From: Bacteriovoracaceae bacterium UBA4096
Lineage (GTDB): Bacteria; Bdellovibrionota; Bacteriovoracia; Bacteriovoracales; Bacteriovoracaceae
NCBI GenBank assembly: GCA_002381945.1
Contig: DFXY01000052.1
Span: 39,287-65,869, forward strand
Length of the DNA stretch: 26,583 bases
Direction: 5' to 3'
The position numbers and the translations under genes are program-made. Of the stretch, positions 13,643 through 20,631 are shown one piece after another; within the stretch, counting starts at the first letter, position 1; each line of letters begins with the position of its first letter. The notes under the pieces were generated by a model, which was not told the origin of the DNA, ran no database searches, and saw only the letters and a program-made list of their open reading frames with translations.

Positions 13643-14524
13643 TTAGAACTGTTTTGCGTATAGCAGCATTACGGTATTATCCTGCTCAACTTCACCTTTG
13701 GCCACTTCAGGATTCTTGATACTTGTAACTCGAGCATAGAGATTATCCGCCAAGCGCTGATCAAGGGAAGTGAAGTAGCGTCCAGTATGGGCATAATAGT
13801 TGTACATTAAACGAAATCCGATTGAATCAATGCTATGTTGAACGTTTACCTCAGTTTCGCCGTTGGCCCCCACCCAAGCACGGGCATAGGCAATCGGACC
13901 TTTGATCCCAATAATGACCAGACCTTGATCCAGGCGAGGTTGGAAAATAAATTTGGTCTTTTTCCACAGACTTACTTCTTTTTGCTTAAGTGAATCCGGA
14001 AGATCTTTACCGGAAAGACTTTTATCTGAAGTATTTTTGAAACGGGCCTCCATCTCATCGATGGTATCCACTTCATTAGACGCACGATAATCCTGATACC
14101 AGCTCTTTGGAGCATCTTTTAGCGGCTGCTCGCCTTTTCGACGAAGGTAGCGCATATATTTATCTTTAAAGTATTCAAATTTTTCTTCGGCAGTTGGTAC
14201 AAAGTAAGAAGAACCGGTCAGAGTAGAATCCATACCATACTGATCAGCGAACGCCTGATTGTCGTTCCAGATTTTTATCTGGTTTCGTGAATTTATCACA
14301 TCACGACTTTTATCTGACGCCACATACTGCTGATAAAATGAAAGCTGGTTATCGACTGGTTTTACAATGACATCATCATCGGGAATATAACTCGCAGGTT
14401 CACGGGATAATGAAACCTTAGGGGTAACTTGCCCCTCAGCCTTTGCTGCAACTATGATCAAAGCTAAAACCACGAAGTGTCTAAAGCTTGGATACTGAAG
14501 TTTTTGTGACCAAATATTAAACAT
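13643..14524 (-). CDS. Predicted secreted protein of unknown function
   Basis: 293 residues from the ATG at 14522-14524, which has GAGGGG upstream. The open frame extends to 14653, but that part crosses the parB terminator and encodes no credible N-terminus. The chosen start gives a signal peptide (QYPSFRHFVVLALIIVAAKA, cleavage around residue 27-30). The middle is rich in charged and aromatic residues (EEKFEYFKDKYMRYLRRKGE). The C-terminal third has alternating beta-like strands and the final residue is Phe (MLLYAKQF), which would fit a surface or outer-membrane location. No known family is recognised. The gene stands alone between the parAB terminator and gdhA. Confidence 0.65.
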   Translation of the reverse strand: MFNIWSQKLQYPSFRHFVVLALIIVAAKAEGQVTPKVSLSREPASYIPDDDVIVKPVDNQLSFYQQYVASDKSRDVINSRNQIKIWNDNQAFADQYGMDSTLTGSSYFVPTAEEKFEYFKDKYMRYLRRKGEQPLKDAPKSWYQDYRASNEVDTIDEMEARFKNTSDKSLSGKDLPDSLKQKEVSLWKKTKFIFQPRLDQGLVIIGIKGPIAYARAWVGANGETEVNVQHSIDSIGFRLMYNYYAHTGRYFTSLDQRLADNLYARVTSIKNPEVAKGEVEQDNTVMLLYAKQF

Positions 14525-14618
14525 TTTATTTCCCCTCTGATTCCCTAACCCCTCGAAATTCCAATCTTCAATTAAGGTTAGTTCCTCTTGTACTGAATAT
14601 AAGAGCAAAGGAGATGCC

Positions 14619-14648
14619 AAAAAAAAGGGTCTCCGAAGAGACCCCTTT
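14619..14648 (-). terminator. Rho-independent terminator of parAB with UUCG loop
   Basis: On the minus strand GGGTCTC pairs with GAGACCC (14644-14638 with 14633-14627) around TTCG, closed by a C-G pair, the extra-stable cUUCGg tetraloop. Flanking AAA/TTT extends the stem, and eight T follow (14626-14619). It begins six bases after the parB stop. Confidence 0.93.
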
Positions 14649-14653
14649 GTCAT

Positions 14654-15484
14654 TTAGTTAATGAGTTCTGCCATTAAGGCCTTAGCACGGGCCTGAAGCT
14701 TGGGATCTTTCATTTGGGTCTTTAAAACCTTCATTAATTTCTCAACCGAATCATCTTTCTTTTTCTTAGGCTTCTCAATTTTTAACTGAGAAATCAGACG
14801 GCTAAGCTGAAGACGTTTAGTAATGTCGCCAGAGAGAATACGGCCCTTAATTTCTTCTTTAAATTCATTCTTAGGAAGCTCATTCCACTCAAGAAGAACA
14901 TACTTCTCAGTGTTGAATGTTTTTGCAGCTTCTTTAATGTCTCTTGGAAGTTTTGCAATCATCAAACAACGATGAACTTCTGATTTAGAAATACCCAGTG
15001 CTGCAGTAATTTTTCTTTCAGAAGTACCTGTTAATTTTTGATAACCATAGATTGAATCGGCCTGATCAATATAGTGAAGGTCTTCACGGGCCTGGTTCTC
15101 GGAGAACTGAATGGCCATTAACTCTTCTTTGGTCTTATTCTCAAGAATAAAACAAGGAGCTTCTTCCATGCCAATCAATGTCATTGCGCGGAAACGTCTT
15201 TCACCACAAATCAAAACAAATTTATTGCCTTCACGGTGAATAACCAATGGCTGAATTAGACCGTTGACCTTGATGTTTTCGCCAAGCTCACGAAGAGACT
15301 CATCATTGAACTTAGTTCTAACCTGATCACGAACTACAATTGTATTAAGAGCGATAGTAGCTAACTGAGCTCCACGTAGAAGCTTTTGATCGTTAGCTCT
15401 CAGGATTTTTTCATCAATCCCAACAGTAATGTCAGTCACTTTGCGCTCACGTTTCGAAACACGTGCGGAAAATTCCTTGGCCAT
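14654..15484 (-). CDS. parB: ParB/Spo0J-family chromosome partitioning protein
   Basis: 276 residues. The N-terminal CTPase/nuclease-like domain carries LGENIKVNGLIQPLVI and the CTP-binding GERRFRA motif (94-100), then SENQAREDLHYIDQA. The central helix-turn-helix is around 150-178 (ERKITAALGISKSEVHRCLM). A Lys-rich linker (KPKKKKDD) leads to a C-terminal dimerisation segment. ParB proteins load on parS as sliding clamps and work with ParA in DNA segregation. AAGGAG precedes the ATG, and the gene follows parA after 32 bases. A basic N-terminal tail of about 40 residues precedes the core. No canonical parS palindrome was seen in the window. Usual origin-region neighbours (mnmG, rsmG) are absent, so this may be a second or relocated par locus. 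Confidence 0.92.
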   Translation of the reverse strand: MAKEFSARVSKRERKVTDITVGIDEKILRANDQKLLRGAQLATIALNTIVVRDQVRTKFNDESLRELGENIKVNGLIQPLVIHREGNKFVLICGERRFRAMTLIGMEEAPCFILENKTKEELMAIQFSENQAREDLHYIDQADSIYGYQKLTGTSERKITAALGISKSEVHRCLMIAKLPRDIKEAAKTFNTEKYVLLEWNELPKNEFKEEIKGRILSGDITKRLQLSRLISQLKIEKPKKKKDDSVEKLMKVLKTQMKDPKLQARAKALMAELIN

Positions 15485-15516
15485 GGCCTCTCCTTAAACG
15501 TCTATATGAGTTCTAA

Positions 15517-16293
15517 TTAATTTAAACCTAAAGAATCCCAAAGCGCCTGATAATCATGTTTACCTTTTGAGTTGTTGTTAAACATGAATACAGGTTTTTT
15601 AAGAGCAACTGATTCCTGCATGTCTACCAGGTTTCTGATAGTCGGAGTCACGTTAAAAGACTGACTAAGCTCCTCGAGACGGAGTCTTTCAATTTTTCTT
15701 CTTGGGTTAACCATGGAAGGAATAATTGAAAATTCCAGACTAGGATTTTCAGTTTCTTTGATGATTTCAAAAGTATCCATAAGCTCTTCTAAACCATCAA
15801 TGGAGTAGTCCTGAGCTTGGGTAGGAATAAGTATGAGGTCGGAAGCCACTAAAGACATGATGAGCTCATCTCCAAGCATTGGAGGAGTATCAATCACGAC
15901 ATAATCAAACTGAGTAGCAAGTTCTTTTAAACGCATCTTCATCAGTCGTTCTTTGCGGCCGGCAGTTTTACGAACTTCTGATTCCGAAAGGATTAAAAGT
16001 TTTGCAAGATTTGCCATATGACGGGAGCTGGCAATGAGTTTGATATTCTTGTAGAAATCATATTCACCGGAAGCATCAGAAAGAATTTCGTCGGCTTTTA
16101 CATCCCCGATTAACCACTCAGGAATCAGAGTTCGCTGAATGTTTACACCTAAGGTTGAACTTAGATTGGCCTGAGAATCTAAATCGATAGCGAGGACGCG
16201 ATGGCCTAAGTTGGCGAGATGACAAACTAGCTGGTAACACTGCATAGTCTTGCCTACGCCACCCTTGTTATTACCAATGGTGATAATTTTCAT
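15517..16293 (-). CDS. parA: ParA-family ATPase
   Basis: 258 residues, the length of chromosomal-type ParA/Soj without a DNA-binding N-terminal extension. The deviant Walker A is NNKGGVGKTMQ (8-18) with the signature Lys10. The A' motif is AIDLDSQANLSSTLG and Walker B lies in YVVIDTPPMLGDEL. ParA dimers on the nucleoid are pulled on by ParB complexes. AGGAG is placed upstream of the ATG, and a good promoter lies at 16354-16382. It forms an operon with parB that ends at 14619-14648. Confidence 0.93.
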   Translation of the reverse strand: MKIITIGNNKGGVGKTMQCYQLVCHLANLGHRVLAIDLDSQANLSSTLGVNIQRTLIPEWLIGDVKADEILSDASGEYDFYKNIKLIASSRHMANLAKLLILSESEVRKTAGRKERLMKMRLKELATQFDYVVIDTPPMLGDELIMSLVASDLILIPTQAQDYSIDGLEELMDTFEIIKETENPSLEFSIIPSMVNPRRKIERLRLEELSQSFNVTPTIRNLVDMQESVALKKPVFMFNNNSKGKHDYQALWDSLGLN

Positions 16294-16353
16294 AACCTAA
16301 TCTCCTAAAAAAGAGTCCGTGGTCGTGGTCCTTTAAATGGTCCTATTAATAAA

Positions 16354-16382
16354 AGTCTAGGGAAATGGTCACACTTCGTCAA
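16354..16382 (-). promoter_or_regulatory. Sigma70-type promoter of parAB
   Basis: Minus-strand TTGACG (16382-16377, 5 of 6) and TAGACT (16359-16354, 4 of 6) are separated by 17 bases, giving a leader of about 55 nt. Four copies of TGGTC (16320-16324, 16326-16330, 16338-16342, 16366-16370) surround the -10 and the start site and could be operator half-sites. Confidence 0.5.
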
Positions 16383-16395
16383 AGGGCCAAGTGAA

Positions 16396-16458
16396 TATAA
16401 TTAAATAGATTTTTGCTGCGCGGCCAAATAAACTATCCTTGGCCCGACGCGCAACAGC
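16396..16458 (+). promoter_or_regulatory. Candidate nadA promoter and structured leader
   Basis: A perfect TATAAT (16396-16401) lies upstream of a long interrupted stem: GGCCAA (16422-16427) with TTGGCC (16439-16444), GCGC (16418-16421) with GCGC (16449-16452), and GCT (16415-16417) with AGC (16456-16458), with an 11-base loop. The -35 is poor. The structure would sit in the nadA 5' leader. It does not match the NAD+ riboswitch layout that I know, and its function is open. Confidence 0.3.
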
Positions 16459-16518
16459 TAAGCTTGCTCCTTTTTAACCAAAAATGTAATGTGTGAGAAA
16501 AAATTTTAAAGGTTCATT

Positions 16519-17631
16519 ATGATCGACATATACGATGATTTAGACAGCAAAGATCACCTACCGGAAATTCCTGAATCTGAACTCTCCGATGACAAAGTTC
16601 TCGAGGAATTGACGGCAATTAAGAAGCGCTTAGGTTCAAAGGTGGTGGTTCTAGGACACCACTATCAACAGGACGACGTCATAGCCTTCGCAGATATCAC
16701 TGGTGACTCATTAGAGTTGGCACGCAAAGCTTCTGAGATTAAAGAAGCCGAATACATCATGTTTTGCGGAGTTCACTTCATGGCCGAGACAGCAGACATG
16801 CTGACACGGGAAGATCAAAAAGTTATTTTACCTGATTTGCGCGCTGGATGTTCCATGGCCGACATGGCCAATCGTCGCGAGATAGATGTGGCATGGAAGT
16901 ACATGACGGAATGTACTTCGGATAAAATTGTTCCCATCACTTATATTAATTGTACGGCAGCACTTAAAAGTTTTGTCGGGGAAAATAATGGTTCCATTTG
17001 TACATCATCAAATGCTGAGAAAGTTATCACCTGGGGACTCGCTCAAGGTGAAAAATTGCTATTTTTCCCTGATCAGCATTTAGGACGTAATACCTGTTCA
17101 AAACTTGGCATTAAATTGGATGAAATGGTTGTCTACAATCCTCATCAACGTTTTGGTGGCCTGACTCCTGAGCAAATCCAGAAGGCCAAAGTTATCCTTT
17201 GGTACGGCTTCTGTTCCGTTCACCAGGGTTTTAATGCCAGTCACATCACTGAATGGAGAAAGAATGATCCAGAAAGAATTCTGATTGTTCACCCTGAATG
17301 CAGCTATGAGGTAGTTCAGGGTTCAGATTTGGCCGGCTCAACTTCTTATATCATCAATCAAATTAAGGCCGCTAGTCCTGGAACTAAATTTGCAGTAGGC
17401 ACTGAAATTAATCTCGTGAACCGGCTGGCACGGCAGTACCCACATCTTGATATTACTTCTCTCTCTCCCTATCAATGTTTATGTACTACCATGTATCGTG
17501 TTCGCCCTCGCTGGCTTCTGGAAAGCTTCCGGTCGATTGAACGTAATCAACCAATCAATGTAATTAAAGTCGATGATGTGACCAAGAAATTTGCGCTTAA
17601 AGCTCTTGATCAAATGCTCACCATCTCATAG
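16519..17631 (+). CDS. nadA: Quinolinate synthase A
   Basis: 370 residues, the long B. subtilis-type form. It condenses iminoaspartate with dihydroxyacetone phosphate to quinolinate for de novo NAD synthesis, using a [4Fe-4S] cluster. Motifs: VVLGHHYQQDDV, FADITGDSLELAR, FCGVHFMAETADML, LPDLRAGCSMADMAN, FPDQHLGRNT, GFCSVHQGF, VHPECSYEVV, GTEINLVNRLA and YQCLCTTMYR. The cluster ligands should be Cys111, Cys232 and one of Cys320/Cys322. AAAGG precedes the ATG. The cysteine desulfurase begins eight bases after the stop and is the likely sulfur source. nadB is not in the window, so the iminoaspartate source is elsewhere. Confidence 0.97.
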   Translation: MIDIYDDLDSKDHLPEIPESELSDDKVLEELTAIKKRLGSKVVVLGHHYQQDDVIAFADITGDSLELARKASEIKEAEYIMFCGVHFMAETADMLTREDQKVILPDLRAGCSMADMANRREIDVAWKYMTECTSDKIVPITYINCTAALKSFVGENNGSICTSSNAEKVITWGLAQGEKLLFFPDQHLGRNTCSKLGIKLDEMVVYNPHQRFGGLTPEQIQKAKVILWYGFCSVHQGFNASHITEWRKNDPERILIVHPECSYEVVQGSDLAGSTSYIINQIKAASPGTKFAVGTEINLVNRLARQYPHLDITSLSPYQCLCTTMYRVRPRWLLESFRSIERNQPINVIKVDDVTKKFALKALDQMLTIS

Positions 17632-17639
17632 GAAAAAAT

Positions 17640-18797
17640 ATGATTTACGCTGACTATAATGGCTCTGCTCCGCTTTCTGAACCGGTCAAAGTCTATTTAA
17701 GAAAAAGACTGGAAAGTGATCTTTATGCCAATCCCAATGCCATCCATTCCATTGGGCAGAAAGTCTTTAAAGGAATTGAAAAATGCCGGGAGATCATAGC
17801 CCACGTGGTTGGATGTTATCCTGATCAGGTTTATTTTAATTCCGGCGCTTCAGAAGGGATCTCTCATATTTTTCATTCCATACTGGATCAAGCGCCTGCA
17901 GATAGAAAAATTATCATCTCAAGTCCGCTTGAACATTCAGTCATTCCAAATGCTCTTGAATATTATAAAAATAAGCGCGGTTTTATTTTAAAGTATGTTG
18001 AAATAGATCGGGAAGGCCGGGTCCTCCCAGCAAGTCTGGAAAAACTCCTAAAAGAGAATCCTTCAAAAGTTGCCATGGTTACAGTCATGGCAGTCAACAA
18101 TGAAACTGGTGTAATCCAGCCTTATTCAGAACTGGCCGAAATCTGCCGTAAGCATCATGTTGAGTTTTTTTGCGATACAACTCAACTCATTGGTAAAGGC
18201 GGATTTAATTTTGAACTCTCCGGACTCGATTATGCCGTTTGTTCAGGTCATAAGATTGGAGCACTTTCGGGCTCAGGATTCCTGATCGTAAGAGAACCAC
18301 CTAAAATGCAATCATTGGTTTTCGGCAGTACGCAGGAAAAAGGACTTCGTGGTGGAACTCAACATTACATTGGAATAGAAACCCTGGCAGTGGCCATGAA
18401 TGACTTCAAGGAGAATGCTCATAAGTTGGCCGACCTTGAAGCCGCGAAATTAAAATTTGAAAATGAGATCCAGCAGGAATTTCCAGAAGCGGTTATAGTA
18501 GGCGGTGGAGCTCCACGCCTGGCAGGAACTACACTTATTGGTTATCCCGGTATTCATGGTCAGGCGGTTCAAATAGAACTTGAATCCAATGATATTTTTG
18601 TGACCACTTCTGCTGCTTGCACAGATAACCAGCCCGAAACCTCGAAAGTTTTAAAAGCTATGGGTATCAATGATCAAATTGGACGTGGTGTGATCAGAAT
18701 CAGCCTGAGCTTTTGCCAGGGTGCCAAGGAGTACGAGATTCTGGCCTTGGCCCTTAAAGCTGCTTATAACAAATTAGCAAGAATCCAGGCCTATTAA
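17640..18797 (+). CDS. Cysteine desulfurase (NifS/IscS class), probably serving NadA
   Basis: 385 residues. This PLP enzyme takes sulfur from cysteine as a persulfide. ADYNGSAPL stands in place of the common DNAATT-type N-terminus. SGASEGISHI and EHSVIPN (His99) are PLP-site blocks, SGHKIGALSGSGFL contains the Schiff-base Lys205, LRGGTQ follows, and TTSAACTDNQPETSKVL carries the active-site Cys327. The order nadA then desulfurase with an 8-base gap suggests a dedicated role in building the NadA [4Fe-4S] cluster, as known for NifS-like genes in nad operons; a general Isc role cannot be excluded. No scaffold gene such as iscU is adjacent. The stop overlaps that of the convergent chemoreceptor in TTAA. 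Confidence 0.93.
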   Translation: MIYADYNGSAPLSEPVKVYLRKRLESDLYANPNAIHSIGQKVFKGIEKCREIIAHVVGCYPDQVYFNSGASEGISHIFHSILDQAPADRKIIISSPLEHSVIPNALEYYKNKRGFILKYVEIDREGRVLPASLEKLLKENPSKVAMVTVMAVNNETGVIQPYSELAEICRKHHVEFFCDTTQLIGKGGFNFELSGLDYAVCSGHKIGALSGSGFLIVREPPKMQSLVFGSTQEKGLRGGTQHYIGIETLAVAMNDFKENAHKLADLEAAKLKFENEIQQEFPEAVIVGGGAPRLAGTTLIGYPGIHGQAVQIELESNDIFVTTSAACTDNQPETSKVLKAMGINDQIGRGVIRISLSFCQGAKEYEILALALKAAYNKLARIQAY

Positions 18798-20443
18798 GCT
18801 GCCTCAGAATCAGAATCTGAACGACCAGCAACTCTTAATGCCGTTGCAGATGTTGAATGATCAGCATCTGCAACCTTACCTTCAATTAATAGAGCTATTT
18901 CTTTAGAATGTGTTTGAACTTTTTCGGCCTGATCAACCATCTTTTCAACCGAAGCTGCTACTTCCACTGAAGCCTTAGCATTTGAGTGTGAAGTCGCATC
19001 AAGTTGCAGGATGGCCTTTTTAATCTGATCAAATCCAATTCTCTGCTCCTGGCAGCTGCTGGAAATTTGATTGGCCATTTCAACCATGCCAGAGACTTGG
19101 GATAAGATTTTATCAAAAACCGATTCACAACTTTTTACAACCACAGTTCCTTCTTCAACTAATTTACCTGCCGAAGAAATGATATTTCTCGACTGGGACA
19201 AATCTTCTTTAATGATAGATTCAACTTGGGTAATACTCTGGGCCAGACTGGTTTCAATGTCCTTGGCAGCTTCACCTGACATTTGGGCCAGTTTCCCTAC
19301 TTCTTCTGCCACTACGGAAAAGCCCTTGCCGGCCTCACCTGCACGGGCCGCTTCCACGGAGGCATTGAATGAGAGAAGTTTAGTCTGGAAAACGATATCG
19401 TTAATGACCTGAGTTTTATCACTGATATCTTTAATGACACCAATAATGTCGGAAATTCGCTTCGCCGAATGTTGGTTTTGATCTAATACATCTTTATTAC
19501 TTCGAGAAATATCACCCATGCAGGACATGGCCTTTTCAACAATCTTCTTACCTTCGCGAGTGGCCTTAAGGCATTCATCAGCTGAATTCTGAGTTTGGGC
19601 AGAATTATCCGCATTTTTCTGAGACATAAGTCCAATCTCTTCCATTGATGCAGATGTTTCAGTGATGCTTGAAGCTGATTCTGAAACCCCCTCGGACACG
19701 GTATGACCAGTTACGGCCAGGAGTGAGCTGAGAGAAGTCATTTCTGAGCCTGCAAGATCCAGGGATTGAAGGGCCTTTCTTAAATTTGCGACTAATCTTT
19801 GTGAGAAGACGATGGTACCAATACATGAAAGGAGTGCAGCTAATCCTAATCCACCGTAAATGGCCAATCTCAAAGATGAAACAGTTGCACGAATTGTATC
19901 AAAATAGATTCCATTACCAGTCACCCAACCCCACGGTTTAAAGACTTTCACATAGGAGAATTTCTCAACCGGTACATCACTGCCTGGCTTAGGCCACATG
20001 TAAGGAACAAAGGCGTCTCCTGTTTGTGCCGAGGCCCGGTTCATTTCAGCAAAGAGTGCTAACCCATTGGGGTCTTTCATATTGGAAATATCTGTACCGT
20101 CTAATTTTGCTGAAACTGCATGCATCACCATTTTTAGTTCCAGATTATGAATCCAAAAATATTCTTTCTCATTATACCGAAGGGCCTTAATAGCATTCAT
20201 GGCCTGCTTTTTAGCTTCTTCTTGTGAAAATTCACCTTTCTCGGCCCGGGAATGAAAATCAATAATCAGATGATCCGCAATTTCAACTGCGTTCCTTATC
20301 TTCATTTTGTAACTTTCAATGAACATATCTTCAATTACCGGGAAGACATAGAAGTGGACCAAACTGAAAATAAATATCAGAGAAGTTAGATTCAAAAGAA
20401 TCAACTTGTGGGCCAGGGGAGCTTTTTTTATTTTGTCGAACAT
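18794..20443 (-). CDS. Methyl-accepting chemotaxis protein with a single Cache sensor
   Basis: 549 residues. TM1 is about 13-33 and TM2 about 193-214. Between them lies an sCache_2-type periplasmic sensor (EYFWIHNLELKMVMHAVSAK, LDGTDISNMKDPNG, FKPWGWVTGNGIYFDTI). The cytoplasmic signalling hairpin has its tip at about 351-381 (VFQTKLLSFNASVEAARAGE, then AGKGFSVVAEEV). A typical HAMP domain is not obvious after TM2. The protein ends with SDSDSEAA; no CheR/CheB-docking pentapeptide is seen. sCache_2 domains often bind small organic acids, but the ligand here is unknown. GAGG lies seven bases before the ATG, and a FliA-type promoter sits upstream. The gene stands alone, away from che genes. Confidence 0.96.
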   Translation of the reverse strand: MFDKIKKAPLAHKLILLNLTSLIFIFSLVHFYVFPVIEDMFIESYKMKIRNAVEIADHLIIDFHSRAEKGEFSQEEAKKQAMNAIKALRYNEKEYFWIHNLELKMVMHAVSAKLDGTDISNMKDPNGLALFAEMNRASAQTGDAFVPYMWPKPGSDVPVEKFSYVKVFKPWGWVTGNGIYFDTIRATVSSLRLAIYGGLGLAALLSCIGTIVFSQRLVANLRKALQSLDLAGSEMTSLSSLLAVTGHTVSEGVSESASSITETSASMEEIGLMSQKNADNSAQTQNSADECLKATREGKKIVEKAMSCMGDISRSNKDVLDQNQHSAKRISDIIGVIKDISDKTQVINDIVFQTKLLSFNASVEAARAGEAGKGFSVVAEEVGKLAQMSGEAAKDIETSLAQSITQVESIIKEDLSQSRNIISSAGKLVEEGTVVVKSCESVFDKILSQVSGMVEMANQISSSCQEQRIGFDQIKKAILQLDATSHSNAKASVEVAASVEKMVDQAEKVQTHSKEIALLIEGKVADADHSTSATALRVAGRSDSDSEAA

Positions 20444-20476
20444 AGGAATCCTCGAATGGCTTTAATTGAGACTCCT

Positions 20477-20503
20477 TAATCGGCATATATGAAATATATC
20501 TTA
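20477..20503 (-). promoter_or_regulatory. FliA (sigma28)-type promoter of the chemoreceptor gene
   Basis: Minus-strand TAAGATAT (20503-20496), exactly 11 bases, then GCCGATTA (20484-20477). The sigma28 consensus is TAAAGTTT-N11-GCCGATAA, so the -10 matches 7 of 8 and the -35 5 of 8 with correct spacing. It starts transcription about 27 bases before the receptor start codon. Confidence 0.7.
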
Positions 20504-20631
20504 AAAAAAATTAAGGTTTCTTGAGAATATTCCGACTGTCCTAAACTCTCTCTAAGCACAATAATTTTTATTTCTTTTAACCCAAAATGAACAACATAGC
20601 TCAAAAGCTAAAAAGATCTTATACTTTTGGC

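Noticed and set aside
14525..14653. N-terminal extension of the secreted protein up to 14653
   Set aside because: This stretch contains the parB terminator and no ribosome-binding site. The ATG at 14522-14524 has GAGGGG and begins a proper signal peptide.
15455..15470. CACGTG within the start of parB, also at about 3712 and 17802, as parS sites
   Set aside because: The flanks are not palindromic and do not fit the 16-base parS consensus; single CACGTG hexamers are expected by chance.
20474..20516. CCTTAAT / ATTAAGG inverted repeat as a terminator or operator
   Set aside because: Seven-base AT-rich arms 29 bases apart overlap the FliA-type promoter; the promoter explains the conserved-looking GCCGAT better, and no T run follows a stable stem.
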